Position numbers and translations under genes: made by a program. Below are positions 8,100-17,945 of a DNA stretch of 64,000 nucleotides, piece by piece. The stretch comes from an uncultured Eubacteriales bacterium (lineage in GTDB: Bacteria; Bacillota; Clostridia; Christensenellales; Borkfalkiaceae), in the NCBI GenBank assembly GCA_905209085.1, contig CAJLRM010000003.1, positions 310,001 through 374,000 of the forward strand, in the 5' to 3' direction. The first letter of the stretch is position 1, and each line of letters starts with the position of its first letter. The notes beneath the pieces were generated by a model. The model saw nothing but the letters and a program-made list of their open reading frames with translations. It was not told the origin of the DNA and searched no databases.

Positions 8100-11000
8100 A
8101 AAAGATGCTTGCGATGATCCTCTCCGCCCTGCTGACCCTGCTGTTGGGGGCGTTTTTGGTCGCCTGTCGGGATCAGGCCGTTTTGTCCGTCATCCTCGAA
8201 GTCAAGGGGTTGCGGGAATCGTATACGCAGCATGAGATCATAGACCTCTCTCAGATAAAAGTCGTCCTCGGCTATCTCGGCGGCAGAGAGAAAGAAGTGC
8301 CCGTGGATTCGGGTGAATTTACGCTGTCGCCTCAGGGCGAATATGCGTTTGGGGATACGTCCGAGGTGGGCAGATACGAGTTCAGGCTCTCGTCGGGCGA
8401 CATCGAATTTTTCTTCGGCTACGACGTCGTATGCATCGAAGTGACGCTGGATATGAACGGGGGCGCTTTCGGGGGACAATCGGAAATAAAGAGGATCGCG
8501 CAGGGCACCGAGCTGGACTTGGAAGGCGTGGCGCCCGAAAAAGAAGGGGAGAAGTTCGCGGGCTGGTTTTATGACAAAGCGTTGACCCGGCGAGTGAAAT
8601 ACGCCATCGACCAAATCCTTTTCGTGCGCGGGGACGTCACGCTGTACGCGGGATACGACAAGGATCGGACGCGGGAGTATGAATACGAGATCGACGACGA
8701 CAAGGGGACGGTGACGCTCACCGCGCTCAAAGCCGAACTGGAAGACTTCGCCTATCTTTTCCCCGCCATACAAAACGGCGTTCTCGAAATCCCCGCCACC
8801 GTGGAGCTGTATCCCGTGACGGCGATCGCGGATGATTTTATCGGCGTTTACTATTTTATGTTCGACGCCGTGACGCTGGATTTCGAAGCGGGGAGCCAAA
8901 TAAAGAGCATCGGGGATTCCGCTTTTTCCAATTGTACGCTGCAAACGCTGTATTTTCCCGACAGCCTGGAAGTGGTCGGGGAGGGCGCCTTTGCGGGCAA
9001 TCCCCTGCGGGGAACGCTGCGCCTCAATCAGGGGCTGAAAAGAATAGAGGCGGAGGCTTTCAGCAGCGGCAGCTCGCATCTGGAACAGATCACCTCGGAT
9101 CCCGATTGCGCTTTGACGTATATAGGCGAACGCGCGTTTTCCTATCAGGGCGCCCTTACGGAGATAGCGCTTCCTCAAAAGCTGGAAACGATCATGCCGT
9201 ACGCGTTCCTCGGCTGCCGTTCTGTGAAAAGGATCCGTCTGCCCGCGTCGGTCATCTATATAGGACTGCGGGCGTTCGATTCGATGTCGAAACTTTCCGG
9301 AATCGAAGTGGACGCCGCCAATTCCAAGTTTTGCAGCATCGACGGCATCCTCTATTCCAAGGACAAAACTTCCCTCATCCGCTACTGCTTCGGTCGGGAC
9401 GAAAAGGTGTTTTCTCTTCCCTCTTTCGTCAAAGAGATACACGAGTGCGCGTTTTCTCTCAGCCCCGAAGACAGCGCCTATTCCCTGGAAACGCTGATCA
9501 TGAACGAGGGGCTGAAATACATCGGCGCGAACGCCTTTGCGGAGAGCCGCGTCGCCTTCGTCCTGCCCGCGTCGCTGGAATCCTTTTCGGAACAGGCGTT
9601 TAAGGACTGGAAGGGCGCGGGAATTTCCGTTTCCGAAAAAAGCGGGAGCTTCGCCGCGAAGGACGGCGTCTTATACAGCAAAGATTTTTCTTCGCTGTAC
9701 GTCGTTCCTTCCGCCTATCCCGAAACCTCCTACACCCTGCCCGACTCCGTCAAAGTCATCAAATCGGGCGCGTTCCTCTTCAATCGGCAGCTCAAAACGA
9801 TCACCGTCGGCGAGGACAGTAAGCTGGAAAAAATCGAAACGAACGGACTGCCCATCTATACCATGTATCGCTTGAAGGCGGTATATCTGTTTTTAAAAAC
9901 ACCCTTTGAAATACAAAACGGCGCGTTTTATGCGCCCGGGTCCCTGTCTACTTTTCGCCCGCTCGTCTATGTGCGCGACGACTGTTACGACGCCTATGCC
10001 GACGCATGGAAGGAATACGATTCCACGGAAAGCGGGGAACAGAATTTTACGCTCGACAAGTTTTTCAGCAGCGTTTCCCGTCAGGTGCCTAAGCTGGTGA
10101 AAAAAATAGAGTCGCTGGGCTTCACCCCCTTCGACAAGGTTGCCGCGGGCGTACGGGGATACCTGCGGACTTCCTACGCGGATTCGCCGATGTCTTTTCT
10201 CGAAGCCATGGATATGCTCGACAGTATTTATCCGCTGTTTTCCGACTTCGAAGACGCGTATGTGCAATACTTTTTCTCTTTCGACGAGCAGCTTTGCCGC
10301 GCGATGGCGGGATATATCCGCAATCATGACCACGGCGATATGAGCAGTGCGTCCCAAACGATTTTGGAGCATTACGCCGCGGCGCCTGCGGGACTGAAAC
10401 AGTCGCTTCGGAGCATCGTCGGAGAGCTGGAAGCGTATACCGCCGCGCGGGAAGAACTCAATCGCAAAATAGAGGAAATATCCAAGGAAATTCTCGCGTT
10501 TCCCCTGTCCGCGGATTCTTTCGACGCGCAGGCGTTCGGGGATTTGCGCAATAGGTGCCGCGCGCTCGGCGTCAGCGGATTGCTCCCCCTCGGAGATGTT
10601 TCGACGAAATACGTGCAGCTCGACGCTTCCTATCTGATTTGGAGATTGTTGACGACAAAGGAATTTACGCCGGAAAATCGCGACGAATTATATCTGAGCA
10701 TTTACGGCGTCTATGGGTCCGATTACGAATACGAGAATCTCACGGCTTATTTCACCTATTATCTGATCGGCGAGGAGATATGCTCTTCCGTCTATGGACT
10801 GAGCGAGTATCCCGCAGAAAAGGCGAGATTCGACGAATACTGCGCGGAAGCGGTTGCCGCCGTGAACGAAAAAATAGAGAACTTCGATTTTACGCTTCCC
10901 TTCGACGCCGAAAAATACAACGCTTTATTCGGGGAAATAGAGGACTTGGGGCGGCTTTCCGAATTATGGTGGCCGAGCGATAAGCTGTATGCGATCTACG

Positions 11001-11581
11001 CCCGCAACGACATCGCCTTTTTATTCGAAAACTATCCGACGATAAACGACGGCAATTATCAGGAGCTCGACGGCTATATTCATCAGGTGGATTACTATTT
11101 GGGCATGGCGGAAGAGTATCTCTCTCAACTTCCGCTTCTTTCCGAATATTACGGCTACCGCGAAGATTTCGACGAATTTGTCGGGAAAAAGTTGCAGACG
11201 GTGCGGGACATGATAGACGCCTTCGAGTATTCGGCGGACCGCGCGCAATATGAAAAAATCCGCGCGGCGGCGGACGATCTCGGCTCTTTTTTCTGGTTGC
11301 TGGACGAGGGGACGGACAATTTTTATACCGACGAACTTTCCCGCATGGCGCTTTGGAATCAGATAGAAGTGTTTTTGGAGGCGTATCCGAAAAATTCCGT
11401 CACCGTCGAAAATTATGCGGAAGTGGAAAAACAACTCTATACGTATTTCGACATCGAAAAGAATATATATATTTACGGCGTGGATTATTTCATCTCGCAG
11501 GCGCAGGGGGTGGAGCTTATCCCCAATTATCAGAGCCTGCTGGAATATATGGAATGGTTTGAGTCCTTTCCGCTTTCCTGA
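8096..11581 (+). CDS. BspA-type leucine-rich-repeat lipoprotein
   Basis: The 1161-residue product is a lipoprotein (FLVAC, Cys24). Residues about 118-190 form an InlB-type (Listeria-Bacteroides) repeat, with VTLDMNGGAFGG and FAGWFYDKALT. Residues about 245-640 are BspA-type LRRs, with repeated patterns such as IGDSAFSNC, VGEGAFAGN, IGERAFSYQ and IGANAFAES. The last 520 residues are acidic, Tyr-rich and predicted helical, and match no family I recognise. BspA-like proteins generally mediate adhesion or protein binding. The start overlaps the preceding stop as ATGA, so synthesis is probably coupled to the binding protein. The helical C-terminus is a candidate partner-binding region for the membrane sensor. 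Confidence 0.83.
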   Translation: MKKMLAMILSALLTLLLGAFLVACRDQAVLSVILEVKGLRESYTQHEIIDLSQIKVVLGYLGGREKEVPVDSGEFTLSPQGEYAFGDTSEVGRYEFRLSSGDIEFFFGYDVVCIEVTLDMNGGAFGGQSEIKRIAQGTELDLEGVAPEKEGEKFAGWFYDKALTRRVKYAIDQILFVRGDVTLYAGYDKDRTREYEYEIDDDKGTVTLTALKAELEDFAYLFPAIQNGVLEIPATVELYPVTAIADDFIGVYYFMFDAVTLDFEAGSQIKSIGDSAFSNCTLQTLYFPDSLEVVGEGAFAGNPLRGTLRLNQGLKRIEAEAFSSGSSHLEQITSDPDCALTYIGERAFSYQGALTEIALPQKLETIMPYAFLGCRSVKRIRLPASVIYIGLRAFDSMSKLSGIEVDAANSKFCSIDGILYSKDKTSLIRYCFGRDEKVFSLPSFVKEIHECAFSLSPEDSAYSLETLIMNEGLKYIGANAFAESRVAFVLPASLESFSEQAFKDWKGAGISVSEKSGSFAAKDGVLYSKDFSSLYVVPSAYPETSYTLPDSVKVIKSGAFLFNRQLKTITVGEDSKLEKIETNGLPIYTMYRLKAVYLFLKTPFEIQNGAFYAPGSLSTFRPLVYVRDDCYDAYADAWKEYDSTESGEQNFTLDKFFSSVSRQVPKLVKKIESLGFTPFDKVAAGVRGYLRTSYADSPMSFLEAMDMLDSIYPLFSDFEDAYVQYFFSFDEQLCRAMAGYIRNHDHGDMSSASQTILEHYAAAPAGLKQSLRSIVGELEAYTAAREELNRKIEEISKEILAFPLSADSFDAQAFGDLRNRCRALGVSGLLPLGDVSTKYVQLDASYLIWRLLTTKEFTPENRDELYLSIYGVYGSDYEYENLTAYFTYYLIGEEICSSVYGLSEYPAEKARFDEYCAEAVAAVNEKIENFDFTLPFDAEKYNALFGEIEDLGRLSELWWPSDKLYAIYARNDIAFLFENYPTINDGNYQELDGYIHQVDYYLGMAEEYLSQLPLLSEYYGYREDFDEFVGKKLQTVRDMIDAFEYSADRAQYEKIRAAADDLGSFFWLLDEGTDNFYTDELSRMALWNQIEVFLEAYPKNSVTVENYAEVEKQLYTYFDIEKNIYIYGVDYFISQAQGVELIPNYQSLLEYMEWFESFPLS

Positions 11582-11611
11582 AAAGGGAGCGAAGGAAAAA
11601 AGGAGGGTTCC

Positions 11612-14600
11612 GTGTTTGAACTGAAAACTTCATATGTCTTTTTCGGCACGGATACCGACGCGCTGCAAATCGTCTATTGCGAACAGTATCCTCAGGCGAA
11701 GGGCATGACGCTCGAAGAGTTTATGCGGGAATACTTTTCTTCTCCCGTGACGGGGGAGATGGAGGCGGATTTCGACTGCGAGGCGCTCGTCGAGTTCCTT
11801 CGCCGGAAAAACAACGGCAGGACGGTGAGCTTCTCTTCCCGCGACGGGAAGTATTCCTATCGCTTCACCGCTTACAGTCATCCTAACGAGGAGGGCATTG
11901 TCTATTGCTCGGTCAATAAGATCGAAGGCAAGGATTTCAACGGCGATTACGCGCGGGATTATCTGACGGGCGTCTATACCCGTTCCTATCTTATCGACGG
12001 CATCGAAAAACAGCTCTCGGAAGGAGCGGAGGGCGCTTTGATACTCGTCGATCTCGACGATTTCAAAAAGATAAACGATACGTTGGGGCACGCCGTAGGC
12101 GACGAATGTCTGAGCAGAATTTCCGCGGGACTTGGCGAAGCCTGCGAGGGAGAGCTTTTGGGGCGGTACGGCGGCGACGAGTTCCTCGTCTGGGTGAAGG
12201 CGCCCGACGGGGAGAAAATCGATAGGATATGCAAAAAGATCCTCGCCATCCGCTATACCGTCGTGCAGAGAAAGACGAAAAAACAGCTGACCGTCATGTG
12301 CAGCTGCGGCGTTTCCTTTGCGCCCAAAGACGGGAAAAATTTTTTACAGCTGTTCGACAAGGCGGATAAGGCGTTATATCGGGTCAAAAATTCGGGCAAG
12401 CACGGCGTATGCGTCTACGGATTGCGCGTCGAGGCGGAACACGGCGGGGAAAAGCTCGCCGTTTCGAAAACGGATAAAAATCAAAAACTCTTCCGCGGCG
12501 AACTGCGGCAGCTGAAAATCAGGAGTATGTGCCTCGCGGCGATTTTCCTGGTCGTGGTGGTGTGTACCGCCCTGATCTTCGGGGTACAGTACAGCAACAG
12601 CATGAGCGGCTTCGTGTACGCGGAGGCGCAGAGCATCATGTCCAATTTCTGCGAACGCATTTCCGCCGATATTTCGGGCAATCTCGATTCCTGGTTCAGT
12701 CAGCTGAAAATGGCGGGACAGGTGATCGGCAACTCGGGCGACGCGGTCGCGCCCATAGAAACGTACAAAGAGGATCCTTTGACGGACACGCAGGAGTATC
12801 ATCCCGACGACGAGTTCGATTACTCCTTTTTGGACGGCACCTTAACGGGGCTGGCGGATACGATGAGCTTTTCCTCGGTGGGAGTGCTGTTCGAATCCGG
12901 AAATCTCTATTTTTCTTCGGACGTGCAGTACAACATCGCTTCGGAGGACGTCGCGGGCGCCATTATTTCCGAAGGCGAGCAGCAGTTTGTCGGGAATATT
13001 CATATCAACTTATGGGGCGAGCGCATCATTTTCGCCGTGCCTTATTACAGGAAGGCGGAATTGCCCGAAGATACGGACAGGATCGCGGGCATCGTCGGTC
13101 TGATGGAACCTGAAAAGTTGGCGGGGCTTTTGGAAACCAGCGCGTTTGAAAACGAAGCGTATCTTTTGTTGGTGCGTTCGGACGGCACGAAAGTCGTTTC
13201 GGGCAAACACGGGGATTTCGATTTTCCCTATAATATTTTCAACGCGTTCGAAATGATGACGGACGAGGACTCGCTGCTGCGCGTAGCCGAGGATTTTTTG
13301 ACGGGCGCCAAAGACACCGTGGAGTTTCACTACGGGGGAAATTCCTTCCTCACCTACTACACGCCCGTGGAAGGGGTGGCGTCCGAGGCTTCGCCCGCCG
13401 CCGACTGGCGCATCGTCATCATGGTGCCGACCTCCGTCGTGGCAAGGGACATCCTCGCCGCGTTTAAAGGCGTTCAGACGACGCTTTTTGCGCTCCTTGC
13501 CATCATCTGCATCATTCTCATTTTCGTCATCGCCGTTTACGGGCGGATTATCCGCAAGAATAAACTGCTCAAATATACCGACCCCGTGACGGGAAATATC
13601 AATCAGGAACGCTTCCGGATCGACGCGGGGCGGCTTCTGCACGACGGAAACGGACGCTATGCCATCGTATCGATGAATATACTCCGTTTTAAATACGTCA
13701 ACGAACAGGTGGGGAGAGAGGTCGCGGACGAGATTCTCGCCGACGTGCTTCGCGTGACGGCTTCTTTCCTGAGAGAGGACGAACTGACCGCGCGCGGCTA
13801 CGCGGACAGATTTTTAATCCTGCTTCGCAGCGACGTCGACGATCTTTCGCGGCGGCTCCAAGAATTATACAAAAAGCTTTCGGAAACGAGCTACGCGCGG
13901 GGCGCCGTATCGCTTAAATTTACGATGGGCGTTTACGAGATGCCCGACGCTTCGGAGATCGGTCTTTCCTCGGGAATCGACCGCGCGCGGCTGGCGCAGC
14001 GCTACACAGAGGAATTGTATCGGGGAAAATCCATCGTCCTCTTCGACGACAATATGCTCGTCAAGGAGATGGAGGAGGCAGACCTCGAACAGCGGGAGGA
14101 ACAGGCGCTCGCCAAGGGACAGTTCGTGGTCTATTATCAGTTAAAGCGCAATATTCTCCGCGACGAGTGGTGCGGAAGCGAGGCGCTGGTGCGCTGGATG
14201 GACCCCGTGCGGGGCATGATTTCCCCCGGAAAGTTCATCTCGCTCTTCGAGAGAAACGGGTTTATCGTCGAGCTGGATAAGTACGTGTTTGAACAGGTCT
14301 GCAAAGACTTGCGCCGTTCGCTCGACGCGGGGACGTCCGTCGTGCCCGTCAGCGTCAACCTTTCCAAACGGCATTTTTCGCAGGAATATTTCCTCGACGA
14401 ATTTGAGAAGATTATGGATCGCTATCGCGTTCCGCATAAGTATATCGAGTTTGAAATTACCGAGAGTCTGGTCATGGAACGGGAGGAATTTCTCAAAAAG
14501 TTTATCGATCGTATTCACAAGATCGGCTGCACCTGCTCGATAGACGATTTCGGCCGCGGGTATTCCTCCCTCAATATGCTTAAAGAATTCAATTTCGACA

Positions 14601-14863
14601 CCATCAAGCTGGACAGAAAATTTTTCTACGGGGAGAAGGGCTTTGACGACGAATCCAAACACATCGTTTCCACCCTCATCAGCCTTTCCCACGACCTCGG
14701 CAAAAACGTCGTTTCCGAGGGGATCGAAACGCAGGAACAGGTGCAGTTCCTGCGCGACCGCCGCTGCGACATGATACAGGGATTCTACTATTCCCGCCCC
14801 ATGCCCAAGGAAGATTACTGGAAGCGCCTGACCGAAACGGAAGGGGAAAAGAGCAAAAAATAA
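11612..14863 (+). CDS. Membrane GGDEF-sensor-GGDEF-EAL protein (c-di-GMP turnover)
   Basis: The 1083-residue product starts at a GTG behind an excellent AAGGAGGG. Order: an N-terminal region of about 110 residues; a complete GGDEF domain (DLDDFKKINDTLGH, RYGGDEF at about 185-191); a membrane helix (about 304-327); an extracellular region of about 290 residues that looks like a Cache-type sensor; a second helix (about 622-648); a degenerate GGDEF domain (RGYADRF in place of GGDEF); and an EAL domain (830-1075). The EAL domain keeps its catalytic set: SEALVRW, VSVNLS, FEITES, DDFGRGYSS, IKLDRKF, SEGIET and IQGFYYSRP. Both synthesis and hydrolysis of c-di-GMP are therefore plausible, with the inactive GGDEF possibly acting as a GTP or allosteric module. 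It is the third gene of the operon. Confidence 0.9.
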   Translation: MFELKTSYVFFGTDTDALQIVYCEQYPQAKGMTLEEFMREYFSSPVTGEMEADFDCEALVEFLRRKNNGRTVSFSSRDGKYSYRFTAYSHPNEEGIVYCSVNKIEGKDFNGDYARDYLTGVYTRSYLIDGIEKQLSEGAEGALILVDLDDFKKINDTLGHAVGDECLSRISAGLGEACEGELLGRYGGDEFLVWVKAPDGEKIDRICKKILAIRYTVVQRKTKKQLTVMCSCGVSFAPKDGKNFLQLFDKADKALYRVKNSGKHGVCVYGLRVEAEHGGEKLAVSKTDKNQKLFRGELRQLKIRSMCLAAIFLVVVVCTALIFGVQYSNSMSGFVYAEAQSIMSNFCERISADISGNLDSWFSQLKMAGQVIGNSGDAVAPIETYKEDPLTDTQEYHPDDEFDYSFLDGTLTGLADTMSFSSVGVLFESGNLYFSSDVQYNIASEDVAGAIISEGEQQFVGNIHINLWGERIIFAVPYYRKAELPEDTDRIAGIVGLMEPEKLAGLLETSAFENEAYLLLVRSDGTKVVSGKHGDFDFPYNIFNAFEMMTDEDSLLRVAEDFLTGAKDTVEFHYGGNSFLTYYTPVEGVASEASPAADWRIVIMVPTSVVARDILAAFKGVQTTLFALLAIICIILIFVIAVYGRIIRKNKLLKYTDPVTGNINQERFRIDAGRLLHDGNGRYAIVSMNILRFKYVNEQVGREVADEILADVLRVTASFLREDELTARGYADRFLILLRSDVDDLSRRLQELYKKLSETSYARGAVSLKFTMGVYEMPDASEIGLSSGIDRARLAQRYTEELYRGKSIVLFDDNMLVKEMEEADLEQREEQALAKGQFVVYYQLKRNILRDEWCGSEALVRWMDPVRGMISPGKFISLFERNGFIVELDKYVFEQVCKDLRRSLDAGTSVVPVSVNLSKRHFSQEYFLDEFEKIMDRYRVPHKYIEFEITESLVMEREEFLKKFIDRIHKIGCTCSIDDFGRGYSSLNMLKEFNFDTIKLDRKFFYGEKGFDDESKHIVSTLISLSHDLGKNVVSEGIETQEQVQFLRDRRCDMIQGFYYSRPMPKEDYWKRLTETEGEKSKK

Positions 14864-14894
14864 AGCGATAAAGCCTTTGCCTGCTTTATCGCTT
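14863..14894 (+). terminator. Probable terminator hairpin
   Basis: A 12-bp inverted repeat, AAGCGATAAAGC / GCTTTATCGCTT, sits immediately after the stop codon. The following T-run is weak (ATAAAAACGTATTTTT), so termination may be partial. Confidence 0.5.
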
Positions 14895-14969
14895 ATAAAA
14901 ACGTATTTTTGCGGAGAAAAAAGTTCGGGAAGGCGGGAAAAGTCGGACGTTTAAAACGCGGGAAAAGGG

Positions 14970-15794
14970 TTACTTTTCGACGCTTTTTCTATATTCGCGC
15001 GGAGAAACGCCGAATCGCGCCTTAAAAATTTTGGAAAAGTAGTTATAATCGCAGATGCCCGTTTCCCGCGCTATCTGCGTCACGGAAAGGGGCGTTTCGA
15101 GCAGTTCTTTCGCGCGTTCGAGCCGCGCCCGCTTGATAAACTCGGCGGGAGTGGTCTGAAACGCGTGCTTAAAGCAGGCGTATAAATCCACGCGGGAGAG
15201 CTTGAATACGCGGCAGAGCCTGTCCACGGACAAATCGCCTTTGAGATTGCCGAGAATATAAGCGTTGAGCCTTGCCCCCATGCTTTCGCCTGCGGAAATA
15301 AGTTTATGAAGATACAGATAGCCCGCGCAGGCGTCCATAATGGAAACTGCCGCGCGCACCTTTTCCGTGGGGGAAAACTGAATCAGGGAATACAGAGAAA
15401 ATGCCTTTTGCTCGTCGAGCGAATAGGCTTTTATTTTTTCCCGGATCTTTTCAAAACCGTCCTCCTGCCCGCTGGCGGTCTGCCCCAGCATGATAAATCC
15501 GATGCAGTGCCCCTGCTGCATGATGGGAGAAACGCATTCCGTCAGACCCATATGGCAGGAATAGACGTACGCCTCGCCCGTCCTTTTGCAAACGGCAAAG
15601 GCGTCGCTGTCCGATTTTTTGCAGGCTTCGCTGCCCGCCGCGGAAGAGCGCACATACCCGCAGAAGGCGCACAAATGCTCGGGCACGTAAGAAATTTCGT
15701 TGCCCTCCTCGTCGCATACGCAGATCTTGATCCCCGTCAGACGATAGAAATCGGTCAGGAGCGATATTAATTTTTCGCGGTCGATTTTTAACAT
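14970..15794 (-). CDS. PocR-domain AraC-family transcriptional regulator
   Basis: The 274-residue product has an N-terminal PocR-type sensory domain (residues about 5-165). This domain has a Cys pattern (CAFCGYVRS, EACKKSD, YSCHMGLTECVSPI) and the closing motif GFIMLGQ. A C-terminal AraC/XylS double HTH (about 175-272) reads LSVTQIARETGICDYNYFSKIFKARFGVSPREYR. PocR domains in other regulators sense small diols or hydrocarbon derivatives. Here it is divergent from a sugar kinase across 111 AT-rich bases, so it is probably the activator of the kinase/isomerase/aldolase genes. Confidence 0.88.
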   Translation of the reverse strand: MLKIDREKLISLLTDFYRLTGIKICVCDEEGNEISYVPEHLCAFCGYVRSSAAGSEACKKSDSDAFAVCKRTGEAYVYSCHMGLTECVSPIMQQGHCIGFIMLGQTASGQEDGFEKIREKIKAYSLDEQKAFSLYSLIQFSPTEKVRAAVSIMDACAGYLYLHKLISAGESMGARLNAYILGNLKGDLSVDRLCRVFKLSRVDLYACFKHAFQTTPAEFIKRARLERAKELLETPLSVTQIARETGICDYNYFSKIFKARFGVSPREYRKSVEK

Positions 15795-15905
15795 ATTAGT
15801 AAATTAAAATACGATTTTACCATAAATTTTTCTTAATTATACTATAAATAAAAGAAAAAATCAAGTAATATAGAGGCGAATCCAAAGGGATAAGGAGGCG
15901 AATTG

Positions 15906-17369
15906 ATGCGTTTCTTGGGACTCGACATAGGCACGACGAGAATGAAGTGCGGCGTCTACGACGAAAGCGGCGCGCTGCTTTATGCCGACGGCTGCGACTA
16001 CGGCGTTAGACAGTGGGGAAAAGAGAGCTATCTGGACGCGGAAGCGGTCTGGGAATGCGCGAAAGCGCTGCTTGGAAAGGCTTACGGGAATTTTGCGTTC
16101 GATTCGGTGACGATTTCTTCGCTGGGAGAATCCTTCGCGCTGCTTGGGAAAGGGGACGAGCTTTTGTTCCCGCCCATGCTGTATACCGATTCCCGCGGAG
16201 AAGAGGAGGCGAACGCCTTTAAAGAGTATGCGGAAAAAATTTTCCGAATATCGGGAGTTTGCCCGCAGGGAATGTATGCCGTCTACAAGCTTCTCTGGAT
16301 AAAGGCGCACCGCCCCGACGTATACCGAATCGCGGAGAAACTGATGCTCGTCGGGGATTTCGTGGGCTATCAGCTGACGGGAACGCGGGGGAGCGATTAC
16401 GCTTCGGCGGCGCGCACAGGCGTATTCGATATTCGGGAAAAGAAGTTTTCCAAGGAACTTTGCTCCCTTTTCGGCGTGGACGAAAAGCTGTTCTCCCCCG
16501 TTCTGCCCTCGGGTGCCGCAGTGGGGGAGATCAAGGCGGAACTGCTGGAAGAATGGGGCGCAAAAGCCCCCGTCCTTCTCGTCGCGGGCGGGCACGATCA
16601 GATCTGCGCGGCGATGGGCGCAGGCGCCGTGGAAGCGGGAGCGTGCGCGGACGGGATGGGCACGGTGGAGTGCGTGACCGCTCTTTATCGGCAGCCCTCT
16701 TCCGCCATGGAAATGGGCGTTTGCGGATATCCGAACGTGCCCTTCGTCGGCGGACTGTACTGCACTTATCTCCTCAATTATTCCTGCGGCTCCCTGGTGC
16801 GCTGGTGGATGAACGGATTGTTTTCCGAAGAGGAAATAGAAAGCGGCAAGGCGTTTGGAAAGTTGGAAAAAGAATTTAAAGAGGAGCCGACGGGGATTTT
16901 GGTGCTTCCCTATTTTGCGGGCGCCGCGACGCCCTATCAGGACCTCGGCGCTTCGGGCGCCGTTCTCGGCTTGCGGCTCGCGCATACCCCCGCGGACGTA
17001 TACAAGGGAATTTTGGAAGGGCTGTGCATGGAGATGAGGCTGAACCTCGAACAAGCGGAAAAATTCGGCGTTCGGCCCCGAAGGCTGATCGCCACGGGCG
17101 GCGGGTCGGCTTCCGCAAAATGGCTGCAAATCAAAGCCGACGTCACGGGGCTGCCCGTTTATCCTTTGGCGAGCAAAGAGGCGGGCGTATGCGGCGCCGC
17201 AATGCTGGGCGCGTCGGCGCTTACGGGAAAATCGCTCTCTTCTCTTTCGGAAAAGTTCGTAAAGACGAAGCCGCCCTATATCCCGCGCGAGGGACAAAAA
17301 GCGGAGTACGACAAAATTTTTGAACGGTATAAAAAATTATATAAAACGGTAAAAGAGCTTTCGATTTGA
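15906..17369 (+). CDS. FGGY-family carbohydrate kinase
   Basis: The 487-residue product phosphorylates a sugar or ketose with ATP. The ATPase-fold phosphate-1 motif LGLDIGTTRMK is at the N-terminus. GGHDQICAAMGAGA marks the start of the second domain, and the adenosine motif ATGGGSASAKWLQIKADV lies near residue 398. It resembles xylulokinase, rhamnulokinase and fuculokinase; the substrate is undecided. ATG 15906, with AAGGAGG 8 nt upstream, is preferred over the adjacent TTG at 15903. The downstream isomerase and aldolase suggest the order isomerise, phosphorylate, cleave. Confidence 0.88.
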   Translation: MRFLGLDIGTTRMKCGVYDESGALLYADGCDYGVRQWGKESYLDAEAVWECAKALLGKAYGNFAFDSVTISSLGESFALLGKGDELLFPPMLYTDSRGEEEANAFKEYAEKIFRISGVCPQGMYAVYKLLWIKAHRPDVYRIAEKLMLVGDFVGYQLTGTRGSDYASAARTGVFDIREKKFSKELCSLFGVDEKLFSPVLPSGAAVGEIKAELLEEWGAKAPVLLVAGGHDQICAAMGAGAVEAGACADGMGTVECVTALYRQPSSAMEMGVCGYPNVPFVGGLYCTYLLNYSCGSLVRWWMNGLFSEEEIESGKAFGKLEKEFKEEPTGILVLPYFAGAATPYQDLGASGAVLGLRLAHTPADVYKGILEGLCMEMRLNLEQAEKFGVRPRRLIATGGGSASAKWLQIKADVTGLPVYPLASKEAGVCGAAMLGASALTGKSLSSLSEKFVKTKPPYIPREGQKAEYDKIFERYKKLYKTVKELSI

Positions 17370-17945
17370 AAAATATACGCGGTGCGATGTTTCGGCGTGG
17401 CGCCTCTTTTCGGGATAAACGCGAGCGCGCGTCGGCGGACTGCGTGCTCTAAAAAAGAGGAGAGAAACTCCGAGAGAAAAAAGGAGGGAGATCTTCCTTT
17501 TTGGGGTAAAAAGAGCAAGGGCGCCGAGCGGGGCGAAAGGAAAGTGCTTTCAAGAGAATTTTCGCGGCAGAGAAAAAGCCCCGTCCTCCTCGCGCAAAAA
17601 GCCCGTCCCCCCCCCCGCGGAGGAAAGGACAACATCGTATAAGGTAAAAAAACGGGGCGTCGATCACCTTTTAGCGGGCTTGTTTTCGCGAGAATCGATC
17701 GGCCTTGGGCGCGGCGAAAGGACTTGACCCCATTGATTCCGAATATTATGCCGCAGCAGATCGTCGCGAGGGCACTCGGATCCGGCTGCGTCGTTTTGAC
17801 AGAATCGACTCTTTCCGATCTGAATCTCGGCGTTCTTTTGACAAATTCCCGGGAAACGGCGGGCGGAGATCCTTTTGCCGAAGGGCGCGGAATCGGAGCG
17901 ATTGCGTCTATTTTTCAAACGGCTTTTTAACGGGAGGTTATTAGC
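17370..17945. other. Spacer without a recognisable gene
   Basis: About 575 bases between the kinase and the leader ORF. The first half (17440-17640) is purine-rich low-complexity sequence. Short open frames (for example 17724-17930) have no ribosome-binding site and no recognisable domain. I see no consensus promoter. Confidence 0.6.

Noticed and set aside
7847..9442. 531-codon open frame on the minus strand
   Set aside because: Opposite to the binding-protein and BspA-like genes; composition follows codon bias of the sense strand.
15861..17297. 478-codon open frame on the minus strand
   Set aside because: Shadow of the FGGY kinase gene, which has clear motifs and a ribosome-binding site.
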